Source of the DNA: Warburgia ugandensis
Lineage: Eukaryota; Streptophyta; Magnoliopsida; Canellales; Canellaceae
Direction of reading: 5' to 3'
Assembly: GCA_035236585.1 (NCBI GenBank)
Contig: CP141127.1
Coordinates: 46,142,001-46,206,000 of the forward strand
Length of the DNA: 64,000 bases
Shown here: positions 50,193 to 62,721 of the stretch, in pieces
Layout: each line of letters starts with the position of its first letter
Numbering within the stretch: the stretch's first letter is position 1
Notes under the pieces: model-generated
The model's database searches: none
Told to the model about the DNA's origin: nothing
The model's input: only the letters and a program-made list of their open reading frames with translations
Program-made: the position numbers and the translations under genes

Positions 50193-50400
50193 AGACCATA
50201 AAATGTTGGGAGTAACTGTATGACTCCAGGTTTAAGTTTAAAGTGGTCTAAATTGGTTGGTGGTAATGTAGTGAATGAGGGGTGTATAGAAATGTCTTAT
50301 GGCCTTATGCTCAACTACAACTTGTGTGTCTGCCATGGGGTTAGGAATTTGATTTCTAACCCCTTGCCTATGAGTTCATTCAATCTCAAGATCTATTGGT
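49446..50400 (-). pseudogene. Element B gag, N-terminal part (interrupted by element C)
   Basis: It resumes exactly where the gag stopped at 37588. It is collinear with 12680-13560 of element A: blocks around AAACCTC(T/C)T(A/C)TGGAGG (49480), the CATACATGCCTCC block (49630), the CATTTTGAGGTGTAAGTGCCTCATAGAAGT block (49790), and the segment encoding the AKSLLNSL-type and FLNKFF-type gag motifs at about 50090-49940. No long open frame remains. A (CT)14 microsatellite at 50165-50192 has grown inside the coding part. Confidence 0.7.
50165..50192. repeat. (CT)14 microsatellite inside decayed gag
   Basis: Perfect CT dinucleotide run of 28 bases. Element A has only CTCTCTTTC at the matching place (about 13360), so the expansion is specific to this copy. 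Confidence 0.9.
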
Positions 50401-50419
50401 ACTAACTTAGTGTTTTGAG

Positions 50420-51497
50420 ATTAACAACCTTGCTGCACTATAATAAAAAACCAATCTAAATGATGCAATCTAACTCTAAATGACTCCTAACTCTATATGA
50501 TGCACAATCAACCCTAATCGTTCACTATCAAGCTATTTAATAATCTTTGTTAATCTATAGTAGCTTTTAGACCTAGATTTAGATAGCTCTTCCTTTAGTC
50601 TAGACTCTATTATTGCTTTCTAATTTGGTCCTACCCAAGGTGGTTAATACAATTCTCATGGAAGGAGGCATTTAGAATTCAACAATTGTCAACAAAAGGC
50701 ATGGAAAAATCACTAGGATTTTGGATACCTACTATAACCACGATGCTTAAAAGCCACTGGAGTGATAATAGATCTCCTCCCAAAAGGGTCATACAAGCTT
50801 AAAACCCTAACCTTTTAAGCACTGGGATTGCCAGCATAAAAGGAATTGATTTGATTACTTCAGTGGACCAAGGATTTGGCGATGAAATCTAGTCCTTAAC
50901 AATCAATGTATTCCATCTACCATAAAGCAATAAATGTGTAATGCAATTACATGGAAAGGAAACTAATCCCTACCTATATGTTATCTAACAAAGTAAACGT
51001 TGTGAAATAGGTACAATCTAATGCAACAACCCTAAATAAGATGCAACAAGTATAATGAATGGCATAAAACTATATGAACAAACTACACTAAATGCAACTA
51101 CACTTAGAAAATAAAGAGAATGACAAAAGCATACAATGGGGTTTTTGATAAAGATCAAGTGTGGGCCACAAACTTGGCCTATATTATTACAACCCATTTA
51201 AAATGAGATAAACTATTTCAAATTACAATGGGGCCTCACTACAAGTTTTCTCAAAAGTAGAAAAAATTTAATCTAGGAAAGCAAGGAAATCCTAATTAAG
51301 TTGATGAGCTTTGGCCCATAGGATCACCACCGCTCCTTTTCCCAAATTCCCCTTGCACAAAACAAAGAAAAATGGTCAATTTGTTAGGAATTAGCAAAAT
51401 ATACAGATATGACACAAAAACACAAATGTAATGGAACATAACACTAAGACTAGAGATAAATAACCTAAATAAAGATCCTACTAGAAATTCATTATGA
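50420..51497 (-). other. Element B 5' leader
   Basis: Non-coding leader collinear with the leaders of A and C, with the shared GATCAAGTGTGGGCCAC block at about 51155 and the GATGAGCTTTGGCCCATAGGATCACC block at 51302. The 70-codon minus frame at 51296-51508 crosses leader and PBS and is not a gene. Confidence 0.65.
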
Positions 51498-51516
51498 TCA
51501 CCTAACAATGGTGCCC
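51498..51516 (-). promoter_or_regulatory. Primer binding site of element B, tRNA-Asp type
   Basis: The minus strand reads GGGCACCATTGTTAGGTGA, related to TGGCGCCGTTGCCGGGGA with several changes. It lies after the AAGTTTT spacer that adjoins the LTR end TACACCA. Confidence 0.65.
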
Positions 51517-51522
51517 AAAACT

Positions 51523-54121
51523 TGGTGTATTTTTAAAATTACTCGAAAGTGCATAGATAAAAGTAGTAATAACATGTAGGAGAGATTGATCTCATGAAGA
51601 ATCTCACAATTTTCAATTGGTTGGATCTTATTTAAGTTGCTTATTTTAGCCAAAGAAAATAGTTTTGATTAAACTAGGAATTTAAACAACATAGAATGGT
51701 ACACATGCATAAAATTAGAAACATCAACTAAAGGAAACTTTAAAAAATAAAATTTTTAAATTGAAATAAAAAATTTCCTAATTAACATGCATTCAATATA
51801 AAAAGCTAAGGCAAAATCAAAATGAATGAATCTAGAAAACTTTTACCTGAGGAAACTTGTTAAAAATGAAAATTTCCTAAGCTAGCACTTTCCTAAACCT
51901 AAAACTTTCTAAAACTAAATTACAAATTTCCTAAAACAAATCTAAGATAGATCCAAGTAACTACTAAAATCTAAACTTAACCTAAGCAAAGAATCAACCA
52001 ACAACTTAGAGATGAACTTCAATCACCATTCACATGACCATGAAAGTGTGGGTATGGTTCATAGAGTGAAAGATGGAAAGAAATTATGAACTAAAAGCTA
52101 AGTAACATGCAAAGTAATGAAACAACTCAATGAACTAAATAAAAAGATATATGGGTTCCTACAATTTCAAACAAACAAAGTGTATGGGCTGTTAGATGTT
52201 ACACATAAAACATGAGACGAAAAATTCCGACGAGATGTTGTATATGAAACTCAAATCAATTAAGGCATGGAAAGAAAATTAGTCAAGAAATTTTTGTGAA
52301 ATTTAGCACTCAATAGTTGAAGTACTTTACTGTTATAATTAGTTAGTGAAAATTCTCATCATACTAGTTTATTCATTGAGTTGAAATTACAAAAAATAAA
52401 GGGTGGTGCACATGTACATAGAGAACAAGGCGAAAAATTGTGCACTCTACTTAAGCGACATCTCAACATCAAATCAATAATTAAACATACTCCAACAATC
52501 CCAATCTAAACTTAGATATCAAGCATGTGAACTCAAGAGAGAAAATCAAAGAAAACGATGTAGGAAAGAAGTAAAGAACAAGCAAATAGACAAGGGAAAA
52601 ATAAGATGATCAAAGCAAGAAATAAGAGAATATTAAAAGGGAAACAAATGAAATTCAAGCTACTATTTCTCTTGGCTGTCACTAACATGGAAAAGATAAC
52701 TTGTATCTTGAAGAATTAAGTAAGAGAAACAAGAGAAATAGAAGTAAGAGTGAAAGGAGAACAAAGAGGAACTATGTGTGGGAAATTTAAGAAACAAAGA
52801 AAGCAATGAACAAGCATTGAAAGCAAGGAACTAAAGCAGGATACCAACCTAGAACTGAAGTTAAAAACCAAAGAAATAAATCAAGGGAAAGGTTGTGGAA
52901 GACAAGGAAAGGCAGCCAAGGTGTTGAACTCCAAAACGCTAAGAGATCTCCAAGTTGATGTGCTTGATTTCAAGGAGTCAGAAGCATCCCCTCTAACTTC
53001 AATTAGGCATGGAATTCCTTGGGTATATATAGTGTTTTGGGTTTCCAATATGCTAAGATTCTATCATAGGAAGAAGAAGGAGAATTAGATCTCAAACTGA
53101 AGGTAGGAAAGTTTTGTGGTGATTGGAGATAGAAGACTAGAAGGTTAGATGAGTGAACTTTCTAATTAAAAGTACAGGAAATGTGGTTGGGGGAGGCATG
53201 GGTGGGACTTGAATTTCAACCTAGGATGAGTAATGGAATCCATTTCCTTAAGGTATATCACATTTTGGGATGGAAAAGAAGTGGGAAAAGGTAAGAATGA
53301 CGAAAGAAAGAGATAGGTTGGTAAAGTACTTGAAGGAGGAATGGATTTAGAAGGAGGTGGGGGGTGAAGTGGGGGAAGAGAGGAAAAAAAAAAAAAGAAT
53401 TTAGACTTGACCTCTCTCTTGATTGGTCCACTTATGCTTGCATATCTTACTGTGTTAATTATCACTCAAATTCCTTTCTAATTATCCCTTGAAATTCATT
53501 ATTTAGGATGGATTGCTTGGCTCCTTGAGACATGGCTCTTTTGTGGCTTGGTGGCTCACTTTGATGGCTTAATTCTTGATGGTGTGAGTGGCTAAATCAT
53601 TTAGCTTTAAGGCTTGAATATCTTGGCATTCTTAGCTTTTTTTTTTCTTTTTTTTTTTTTAGACTTTGAACTTCATGAATGGCTCCAGCTCTGATTCATT
53701 GGTGGCGGAATCGCATGACTATTTGCATGGACCTATTTTACTCACCATAGATGCTTCCAATTGTTTCCTTGAATTCATTTAATTCCCTTAAGATTATCTT
53801 AATGCTTGATTTACCTTTGGAATGTTGAAATTTAGGTCTTTGGCCCTCTTTTGATCTTGATTTTCAATTCTTATTTTAGTTGATCTTGGCCATTGGATCA
53901 CCTTCTCAACACCTACAAAGAATAAAATCCTAGATAATTATGATTATTCACATACTTAGTATGGATCAGCTTCTAAATATACAAAACATCAAATTTTTTG
54001 AATTATTAGGTTAGAAATGCGTGTTATGAAATTCTAGAAAAAAACATAGAATCATGCCTATAATTTATAACACATGGACTAATAATTTGGTACTTTTTTA
54101 TGCACAATTGAACACTTACCA
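51523..54121 (-). mobile_element. Element B 5' LTR
   Basis: It runs from TGGTGTAT beside the PBS to the right end that reads TGGTAAGTGTTCAAT on the minus strand, 2599 bp. Its right half matches the 30313-31628 fragment, the other LTR of B. A TATATATAG box lies at 53024-53032, also present at 30461-30469 in the fragment. It is also related to the LTRs of A and C over the outer few hundred bases. Confidence 0.85.
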
Positions 54122-55693
54122 ATATACAATTAGTTCATTATTATATCCCTTTTGTATAATTTCCTATGAAATTAAACTCTGAGTCAAATAATCATATATA
54201 TAGTTCAAGTTGAAGAGTTAGTATAACTTAGAGATCTTGAAGAAGATAAGTAAAGACTTATAACCCTTATGAGGTTAGAGCCATTCTTTCTTTAAGAGGG
54301 TCATACATAAATTCCAAATTTTTCTTTAGTGGATATAAATACCTAGTTGATCTCATCATTCTTGTCTTGGTCAACTATTAAGAGATCATATAAAAGACTA
54401 TACTTTATGTTTCTTAAGTTTATGGTCATTTAAAGTCACATTAAATGTAGGAGATGATAAAGGCCATCCTTTTGTTAAAAACCTAGAGCCTTTAGCCTTT
54501 ACTGAGTTATTCCCACTAGTTAGAACCTTGAGCCTTTATATTAAATCTTTTCATTAATAGCTAATTCACATTACCCACATTTTATCTTATAATATATCCA
54601 CTACCCATTTATTTTAGGAATATGTAAAGATGGTTGAAAGATTATCTTGAGAAAAAGTATGAACATTAAATTCAAGAGATGAACATCAAAAGGCTGAAAA
54701 GAAGAAGAATTCAAAAAGGCTATAAATAAAGTCAAGTGAAAAAGAGAGAGAAAAAAGTGAAGAAAGATAGCAAAGAAGACTGTTCACTCTCCTGTGAAAA
54801 GAAGACTATGAATACTTTCTTAGAAGACCTTTACATTCTTCCAAACACCTTTGTTTACCCTTATAGCACTTTCTTTAATAACTTGACCTGAGCATTATGT
54901 TTCATCCTAATGAATGACCTAACTTGATCATAGGAGTATTAAGGCTTGGATGTGGTTATGAATGAGTAGGGATTCTTGGAGAGTGTAACATTTTTTAATA
55001 GTTGATATCCTTTCCATGAGACCATTATTAGATTTTTTTTCTAAGTTGTCGTTCTTTTGTATGAAATATGTGAGAATATGGCTATGATGAACATTATTGT
55101 ACTCGTATATTGAAGAGTTTGTAAGACTTATTTTTGAGTAAGAAGAATATTTTGTGAGATTTTGAAATCAAAGCATACTTTTGGATAGGAATTTAGGTTA
55201 TAATTTACTAGAAGATTGGTAATTATGTACATATTGGGTATATTCACATACTTACACTTTGACGACTGATGAAATAATAGAATAATTTTAGCATATTGGT
55301 AGACTTTTGAACTTTTGTTCATCATGCTAAAGTTAGGAGTTTAATGAAAGCTAAATGAAACAAAATTCTCTGTGATAAATAAAGGACTTCTATAAAAGTT
55401 TTGAAATGTTCCTAGGTGTCACCCATAGAAATCTTTATGATACTAGAACTCATCCACTAAGTGCAAACTAGGGGTTTAAAGGATCTCTATATATGCTAAA
55501 TGTAGATTACAACACCTAGGCATGTGGTTAGATTATTATTATTATTTGTATTTTGTAGTTTGCTCGAGAACTAGCAAAATATAAGTCTAGGAGTATTTAA
55601 CATATACATATAGAAACATTACATATGATATCCCTATTTTAGCAGTTTAGACCTTGGTCTAACTTACATATTACTAATTTAGGGTTTATTTCA
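54122..55693. other. Unassigned AT-rich DNA
   Basis: 1.6 kb between the outer end of element B and the start of the plus-strand LTR. I see no similarity to the other parts of the window, no convincing frame (55128-55325 is low-complexity) and no clear ends. A purine-rich stretch (54660-54790) and a CCTAGGTGTCAC motif at about 55411 recall LTR sequence, so an undetected LTR fragment is possible. Confidence 0.4.
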
Positions 55694-58361
55694 TGATAAG
55701 TGCTGATTTTGCATTAAAACCACCCAATTAGTTACCCAAGTGTTATAACTTATAGATAAATTAGGGTTTTTACACCAAAATTCTTAATACGTGCATTTTA
55801 GACCTAATGAAGCAAAAATTGGATATTTTGTAGGTCTAGAAGCTTATCGAAGTTAAGCATGTCATTAATCACATTTTTTCTAGGATTTTATTTGTGTTTT
55901 TCACTTTTTGTAGGAAGAAAGATGATGATTTGACAGTCGTGGTCGATCAGGATGAAATTGAAGATCAAGATCAAAAGATTGAGTCAAAGCTTAAAACTCA
56001 TCAATTCAAAGGTCAAGATCATCTCTTGGCTCAATAATGGATGCAATTAAAGGAGCTAAAGGTGGCTCAAGGGGGCCCATGAAGTAAACCATGCATTTCC
56101 ATCACCTTTGCATGGAAGCCACTTGAGCCACCTAAGCCAAATTCAATCCATGGACATGGTGATAAGCTAAGGAGCCAAGGCAACCACCAAGCGAAGCCAA
56201 GGAAGCTTCCAAAGCCAGTTATGAAGCCTAAACAATGGAGCCTTCAAAGTTAGTCACCTAAGCCATCTAGATAAGCTAAGTGGAAGGCTAGGATTGGAGG
56301 AAAGTCAAGAGGATTATCCATGAGATAATTTAAAGATAATCAAGGGAAATCTTATTAAGATAAGATCTATGTGGGCCAATAGAATGAGAGCATTCTATTT
56401 TTAGTGTTTTCCTCACTTTTCTCCACTTTTTCCTCATCTTCCACCTCACCCCTAAGTAGTGTCACGAATTTGACTTTCCATACAACAGTCCTACCATTCC
56501 AAGACTCCACCTTCTTAAACTCTCATCCCAACTACTCCACCTCCAAAGATGGCAACCACCAATTCCTTGTTTCCTCATTTAAAAACCTAAATTGTCTTGA
56601 CATCTTAGCCATAAAATTTCACACTTTTCATCCCCACCATACATCTATCTTAGGCTACCCTAGCAAATATAGGAAGAAAAGCATAAAAGTCCAACAAAAA
56701 CCAAGGGCTTAGGGACAACTCCCCATTAGGAGAACGGAGATGTCTCGTTCACTTGGAGGAGGAAGTCCTCTTCCTGCAGTCTCTCCTTTCAACTTTTTTC
56801 CTAAAGCTTTCTTATCTTTTGGGTGCTTCCAACATCTTCCAAGGTGGATTGCCACTCCTTCCAAGTATTCCATGCATAGGGTTAGGTTTTACTTTGAAAG
56901 TTTGGTTAAGTCTCCTTGATCCTTCTTTTCTTTTCTTCCATTGTCACCTTGTTTGCTTTTGATTCCATGCTTTGTTGTTAGCTTGATTTCCTTGCTTGTT
57001 AGCTTTGAGCTTAGTTTCATAATCCCTTGATTGAAAAGCTATAACTCTTTGGTAGTTACAACCAAAAGAGTTAGCTATTAGATCAATGCCCTTTTTCCTT
57101 GAACTTCCTTACTTTCTTTGTTGATTGTTCCTTGTTTTCCTTGTTGCATTGCAAAGAAACAAGTTAATTGCTTAGAGATAGACATACTTTTAGGTGCTCC
57201 TTTCCATAAGTTCCTTCATTGGTCCAACCAATTTTTCTTTGGTTTCACTTCTAGAAACCACTTGCATATCAGAGGAGAATAGTTTGAGGGTTTTGGAAGG
57301 TGTTTTAAAATTGATTTGAAACAAGTTTCGTGTCTTGAATTGAATGCAATTTCCACCACTATGTATATGTTTTATGCATTTTGGAAACCACTTGTATATT
57401 AGAGAATATCAGTTTGAGGGTTTTGGAAGGTGTTTTAAAATTGATTTGAATGAAATTTCCAGCACTATGTATATGTCTTATATGTTCAACTTTTTGGATG
57501 TAATTGGTACTGTTTCAATGAAATCACTTGAATTTCTTATGTACACTTGTTTCTAGTAGTGAAGAACTATTCATTGAATTGTAAAGTCATGCTTTTATGT
57601 GTTGATTACTTGAAAATTGGAAATAGCATGGTGCTGGAATTTCCAGCAATATAGAGATATCACTTTGTTTATGCTTAATTCATGACATTAATTGCTGCTG
57701 ATCTGAGCTGTTCTTTAAGAAATTAATTAACATTTTAAGTTGTGTGTTTAATACTTACATTAGATTCCATGAAAGTTAGTGAGAGGTCCATTGTTTTCAG
57801 TCTATGTTTACCCAACAAATAATGTGCTTAAACCCATGGTTCATGTGCGTGGTTTCAAGGTGTTTTCCCTTAGAAAAATTGCTTAATTTAGATTAGATTC
57901 TCATGCTCAAATTCTAGATATATTCATAGATTCCATGTTAGATTACTTTTGCATCATAGTTCATGCATATTGTCATGATCATCCATCCATCCTACTACTT
58001 GGTTTCATGCGTTCATTTTAGCTTAATTCCATGCTTGGCACTTGTTTAGTTGATTCCATAAGTATTCCATGTTTTGGATTTTTAGTTAGATCATTTTTTA
58101 GGTCTAGTTTGCATGTTAGGTTAGTGGAGAAAGTTTCCATGTTTTCATTTAGAAAATTTTAAACTAAGAAGCTTCTAATTTCATTCAATTTTTAGTTTCC
58201 ATCATTAGTTTAGGTTTAAAATCTCATAATCTTTGCCTGGTTAAGTAATTTAAAGTAGGGACCACTAGTATCACATTCATTTGATTCCTCATGGGACTGA
58301 CCTTCTTGCATGAGAATAATACAACCGATCTGTGGGCTTGCAAGTTTTATTTAAAACAACA
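55694..58361 (+). mobile_element. Athila-like LTR, plus strand (unit F)
   Basis: It starts TGATAAGTGCTGATTTTGC, directly comparable to the minus-strand TGATAAGTGTTCAATTTTGC starts of the LTRs of B and C, and ends near AAAACAACA just before the AAGTTTT spacer and PBS. 2668 bp, matching the size of the family. It contains the GAATTCCTCATGGGA(C/T)-type block near 58285 also seen at the PBS-side ends of A, B and C (as GATCCCATGAGGAAT). This LTR and the next are the only Athila-like LTRs here on the plus strand. Frames at 56404-56962 are incidental. Confidence 0.8.
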
Positions 58362-58370
58362 AGAAGTTTT

Positions 58371-58388
58371 TGGTGTCGTTGCTAAGGA
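58371..58388 (+). promoter_or_regulatory. Primer binding site of unit F, tRNA-Asp type
   Basis: TGGTGTCGTTGCTAAGGA, matching TGGCGCCGTTGCCGGGGA at 13-14 of 18 positions, after the AGAAGTTTT spacer. Confidence 0.8.
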
Positions 58389-60516
58389 GTCACAATGTTT
58401 TGTGTAGTGTTTCATTTTTTAGGTTTTTTTCCTCTAATCTAGGTTTAGATTACGATTTTTTCTTTATTTTTGCATTTGTTGCTATTTTCCTCAATTGATC
58501 ATCCAACCATTAATTTGTCAAAATTACTAGGCAGATGATCGTCAAAGCTTATCAAATGCTTAATATACAGTTTATAGGACTCTAATTTGGTCTTTTCTTT
58601 TGTAGATCAAACAAAAGAGGCATGGATGGATCAAATCAAATTTCAACAATGCAGATCATCTTGAAGATCAATAAGGCAAGAGGGGATGGTTTCCTAAAAG
58701 AAAATAGTTCTAATAAGGAGAGGAGATCATGGATAAGATTTGGATGAAGAGGAAGTTTTCTAGTAGGAAACTAACTCCAAAAGGATAAGGAAAGAGGGAG
58801 AGAAGAAATTAGGAGGACTCTATAAGAAGGAATTGTGGAGCTCAAGGGGGAGCTAGCTGTTTTCATTATTTTCCCTTCCTTTGCTTGCCTGTTTATTTCA
58901 TAATTTTCTTGTTCTTTCCACTAGAATTCTATTCATTGTTTTTTTTTTTTTTACCTCTCAAGCACTAGCACCAGCACCAGCACCAAGCACCTAGCACTCT
59001 CAAGTCTCCATCACTCTCTTTCCCTTACCTCACACACACCCATTGTCCTTTCTCATTTGTTTTTTGCTTCTCTTGGCTTCCAGTAGGAAATCGAAATTCA
59101 TCTCTTTTCCAAATCACCTTCCCTGTCTGTTCAAACCATGCTTCACCTTCTCTCTTGTTTTCTACTCTCTCTGGTCACAACACCTGTTTGCTTCTACTGC
59201 ACCACCTCCCCAATCGTTGATCGCTATCCCTTCTCTTTCTCTATTCACCGCCAGACAAACCTATCTATGCTCCCTCTATGTTCATTGGCATTGATCCATC
59301 TGCTTCACCATTACCTCCTAGCCTCTCTTTTGTATCTACTCGACACAAGCACTAGCAACTGGCATCATCATCCACACCCACCTAAGCAACCCACTCTCCC
59401 TTCAATCCATCTCTTTGTTCTTCTCTCTGACCAACACCCAGATAGCTGCTCCATCACTGGCATAATCTCCACTCCCTGCTTACCGCTTCACCGCACTGGC
59501 TAGGCTACCTGATCTCTCTCTCTCTCTCTCAGCATTGCATTATCTTCCTGTTCTTCATCACTGCCAATGGCTTCTCCCCTATCTTTCCCTTTCTCCTCCC
59601 CTTCCCTCTTGATTTTTTTCCCTATTAGAAAATTGTCAATCTTGGCAGCCACTACCTCTGCTCAAAACTGGCATCCCCTGCTCCTCCCTTCTCCATCTCC
59701 ATGGCCTAGAGTCACCAACAGGCTTTCCTCTATTTTTCTTTTTTCTCCCCATATCTTTTCCTCCTCTTCTCTCCCCATTCATCATCTTCCTCCATCAATG
59801 GGTTTTCTCTGGTTTTTGTTTAAAGCCAAATTTCAACAAAAATTCCACTTTTTCCCTAGCTTAAAATTCTAAAATCTCATTTGAATCCCTATTTTGTCTT
59901 TAATTTTATTCCTATTTTCCCTTATCCAAGATCTATTATTCTCAGATTAATCCAATCCAATCCTAATTGCTTTAAGCTTAACCGAATCAACGGTTTAGCT
60001 TAAACCAATAGGATAGCTTTAGTTCTTCTTTTGTTCCACATCAGAATTTCAATTAAATTTTACGCCATGTTCTTAGGATAGTTCCTAGATTATCCAATGC
60101 TCTTGATCTTTAATATGAACTTCATAAAGCAGATATGAGCCGTCAAAACCCAAAATCCTTATTTAGCCCAGATCTCTTAGATTTTTTGGAATCTGCCTAT
60201 TTGATCCAGTGGATCACCAATCAAAAGCACTAGAAAGATACTGATGAAGGATGAATGAAGTTTATGAGACCAGATTTGAAGAAATTGATGATAAGTAGTA
60301 TAGGAGAGTGAAAGTTTCTTTTTTTTAGTGAAATTTCTATTTTTTAAATTGGACTTTTTGTAATTTCATTGATTAAAACACTAGAGTATGATTGAACTTT
60401 CTATTAATTTTTGTCATTTAAATTTAATTTTTGAATAATTTAATTTTATGAAAATTTTAATTTCTTAAAGCGAGTCCTTGTGGGATCGACCCGTACCGTG
60501 TACTTGTAGTTAAACA
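58389..60516 (+). mobile_element. Short leader, then a second plus-strand LTR (left edge unclear)
   Basis: About 100 bp of leader follows the F PBS; then comes another LTR that ends at about 60516 (TTAAACA) just before a second tRNA-Asp-type PBS. The start of this LTR could not be fixed; it is likely near 58500, giving about 2.0 kb. It contains a CTATAAG box at about 58816 and a long pyrimidine-rich tract with CACCAG repeats and CT runs (58955-59870), probably the transcribed R/U5 part. Open frames at 59043-59872 come from this pyrimidine bias. The second unit seems to have inserted into, or recombined with, the leader of F. Confidence 0.6.
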
Positions 60517-60524
60517 ATAAGTTT

Positions 60525-60542
60525 TGGCACCATTGTGGGGGA
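60525..60542 (+). promoter_or_regulatory. Primer binding site of the second plus-strand unit, tRNA-Asp type
   Basis: TGGCACCATTGTGGGGGA, 14 of 18 identical to TGGCGCCGTTGCCGGGGA, preceded by the ATAAGTTT spacer and by the GGGATCGACCCGTACC block common at the 3' end of such LTRs. Confidence 0.85.
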
Positions 60543-61005
60543 CCCACAATAGAGTTTTTATAAAATTTAATTAAAAATCCTAAAAAATAAAAAATTAGAA
60601 AAATCTAAAAAAATAATTTTTTTTAGGAATTGCATAATTTTAGCATTTTAGACATTTTTACATCCATTTTTCAATTTTCATAGTGCATAAATCACCTTGT
60701 TTCCTGAATTTGGTACTTATTTCTATTTTTCTTTTTTAGAAAATTAGAAAATGGAGGTAATTGGCAAGTGGATCTTCATCAAAGTAGAAATTTTTCTGCT
60801 TTCCTAGAATAAGATTTTCCTTTTCTTTTGAGTGAATCTTTTAGTGAGGATCTTTGTAATTTGCAATTCCCATTTCAAATTTAAAAGGGTTGTATAATAT
60901 AGGGCAAGTATGGGATAAGGTGGCCCACACTTGATCTTCATTAGAAACCCCACTGTAAGTATCTCTCACTCCTTTTATTTCCTAGATTAGGGTTTACATT
61001 TAGTA
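60543..61005 (+). other. Truncated Athila-like leader
   Basis: Non-coding leader with the GGCCCACACTTGATCTTCAT block at about 60920, the plus-strand counterpart of blocks at 14490, 46430 and 51150. It runs into family-1 gag near 61005; no Athila gag follows, so the unit is cut here. Confidence 0.7.
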
Positions 61006-61009
61006 CAAA

Positions 61010-61766
61010 GTACCTTTACTTTCAACCCTTGGTGCAGCCCTTCTATGAATCGATTCACTGTGTGCATTTTAATTTTACACACACAAGTCACAAATCTTCT
61101 TAATTGTGTAAATTTGTTATCATACTCTACCACTGACATGTTTCCTTATCTAAGTTCCAGAAACTCTATTAGCTTGCTTGCTTGTACATGAGAAGGGACA
61201 TATTTGTGGTTGAAGACTTCCTTAAATTACTCCCATGTAGTATTTTTAGAATTTGAGAAGAAGGTATTGTTAGTGGATCTTCACCAAAATGCAGCTTCTT
61301 ATTTTAATAGATAGGTGGCAAATTTAACCTTCAACTCTGGAGGAGTACGTAGTGCACTGAAAGTCCTTTCTAGTTCATATATCCATTCCTCAACCTTCTC
61401 AACTTCTCTCTTGCCATTATAACCTGTAGCCATCTTTTGAAACCTTTCCATCATTTTGTCAACCTTTTCTGGGGCTAATGGAGAATTTCTAGCTTCTTCA
61501 CTTGGTATAAGCGAAGATTGACCTTGTACCAATGTGGGAGTATTTGGTGTTGGTGTTGGTGTATTGTGTCTTGCTTTAGGCTGAGCTTGAGCTTGAGTAC
61601 TTGGTACCTCTGTTGGAGGTGATGAACTTTGGGGTTGTTGAATGTGAGGAAGAAGGTTCCTCAATACTCTTGTTACCATCTCTTCCACATTATCCATGGT
61701 TAATCTCTCCATATTATCTTCTGAAGTATTTTGAGCTATATACCTTGAGACTCTCTTTGGCGGCAT
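61010..61766 (-). pseudogene. Family-1 gag fragment
   Basis: Gag of the minus-strand family-1 element. It starts MPPKRVSRYIAQ at 61766 and stays open for 155 codons to 61299, with a Pro/Gln/Thr-rich stretch, then MERFQKMATGYNGKREVE and EEWIYELERTFSAL. After a stop it continues with TTWE.FKEVFNHKYVPSH, KLIEFLELR.GNMSVVEYDNKF and FIEGLHQGLKVKVL, the standard retrotransposon gag core (a conserved Trp, then EF..L..G..SV.EY). At least two stops interrupt it. It breaks off near 61010 against the Athila-like leader, so the CCHC knuckle and all of pol are missing. The start is supported by the leader ending right upstream. Confidence 0.85.
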
Positions 61767-62721
61767 CTACTCATAAACCAAAATTCCTATAATTACTCCA
61801 TACAACTATTTCTATCATATACGTACAATCAATATTCCTAAATTCATCATATTAATATCCTTATTCATTCATAGGTCTTCACTTTCCATTATCAATGCAA
61901 ATTATAGTTCATAATTATTTCCATATTTCAATTCTATCTTATAGTTGAATCAATATTCCTCCTTATTTATCTTTATTAAAATTCTTTTCATTCACCAATT
62001 TCAAAAATATTTACCTACCTCCTTAAATTCTTCTCAAGTAAGATCATCTCTATTTTGATGATTAAATCCTTTAGCTAATTGTCATAATACTACACCTATG
62101 TAGTAATTGTAACTCTTACATTTATTATTATTATTTTTGAATTTTGTAATAATTCTAAGGTTTTATCTTTAGTATCTATTTCGCCTTTCCTATAAGGATT
62201 GGATTTTATCCTTCTTCATCCTTTCCATCCTATTTTTCCAATTTATCATCTCTTTCTCTTAATCTCCATTATTTCACCTAATAATAGTTATATTAATGTA
62301 TTTTATTTCTATAAGTATCTTTACTTAAGATTTCAGGTTATACTTGAATATCATACATTACATCTTCCTCTATTGAAATGTTTTCCTTACTTGTTTCTAA
62401 ACTTACTATTCCCTATATTGATATCATTAACTTAATAAGTAGTACTCCTAGTTATTTCACTAAGTACTATCTACTTATACTCCACTAGTACTTCATGAGT
62501 TAATTACATTAACTCCTCACCTAATGAGTTAATCACATAACTCTTTCTATACTCATTCTCAACTAATGAGTTAATCACATAACTCATTCTCTACTCATTA
62601 TCATCAAATACTATTTTATTTCTTATTCACTTACTATTTCTCATCCTCTATTTGGATTGTCATCTTCATATTGGACATAAGGGAACTACACTATGACTGG
62701 ATGAATGGCTCTAATACCAAC
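61767..62721 (-). other. Family-1 5' leader
   Basis: Leader between PBS and gag of the right-hand family-1 element, collinear with 880-1777 (for example the TTAAATCCTTTAGCTAATT block and the TAATGAGTTAATCACATAACTC block, which is itself tandemly duplicated at 62522-62590). No coding signal. Confidence 0.8.
62708..62719 (-). promoter_or_regulatory. Primer binding site, tRNA-iMet type
   Basis: The minus strand reads TGGTATTAGAGC, 11 of 12 identical to TGGTATCAGAGC, two bases from the LTR end at 62722. Confidence 0.88.

Noticed and set aside
59043-59872. Three plus-strand frames of 80-120 codons, Ser/Pro/Leu-rich
   Set aside because: They are explained by the pyrimidine-rich transcribed part of an LTR; no start context, domain or homologue within the window.
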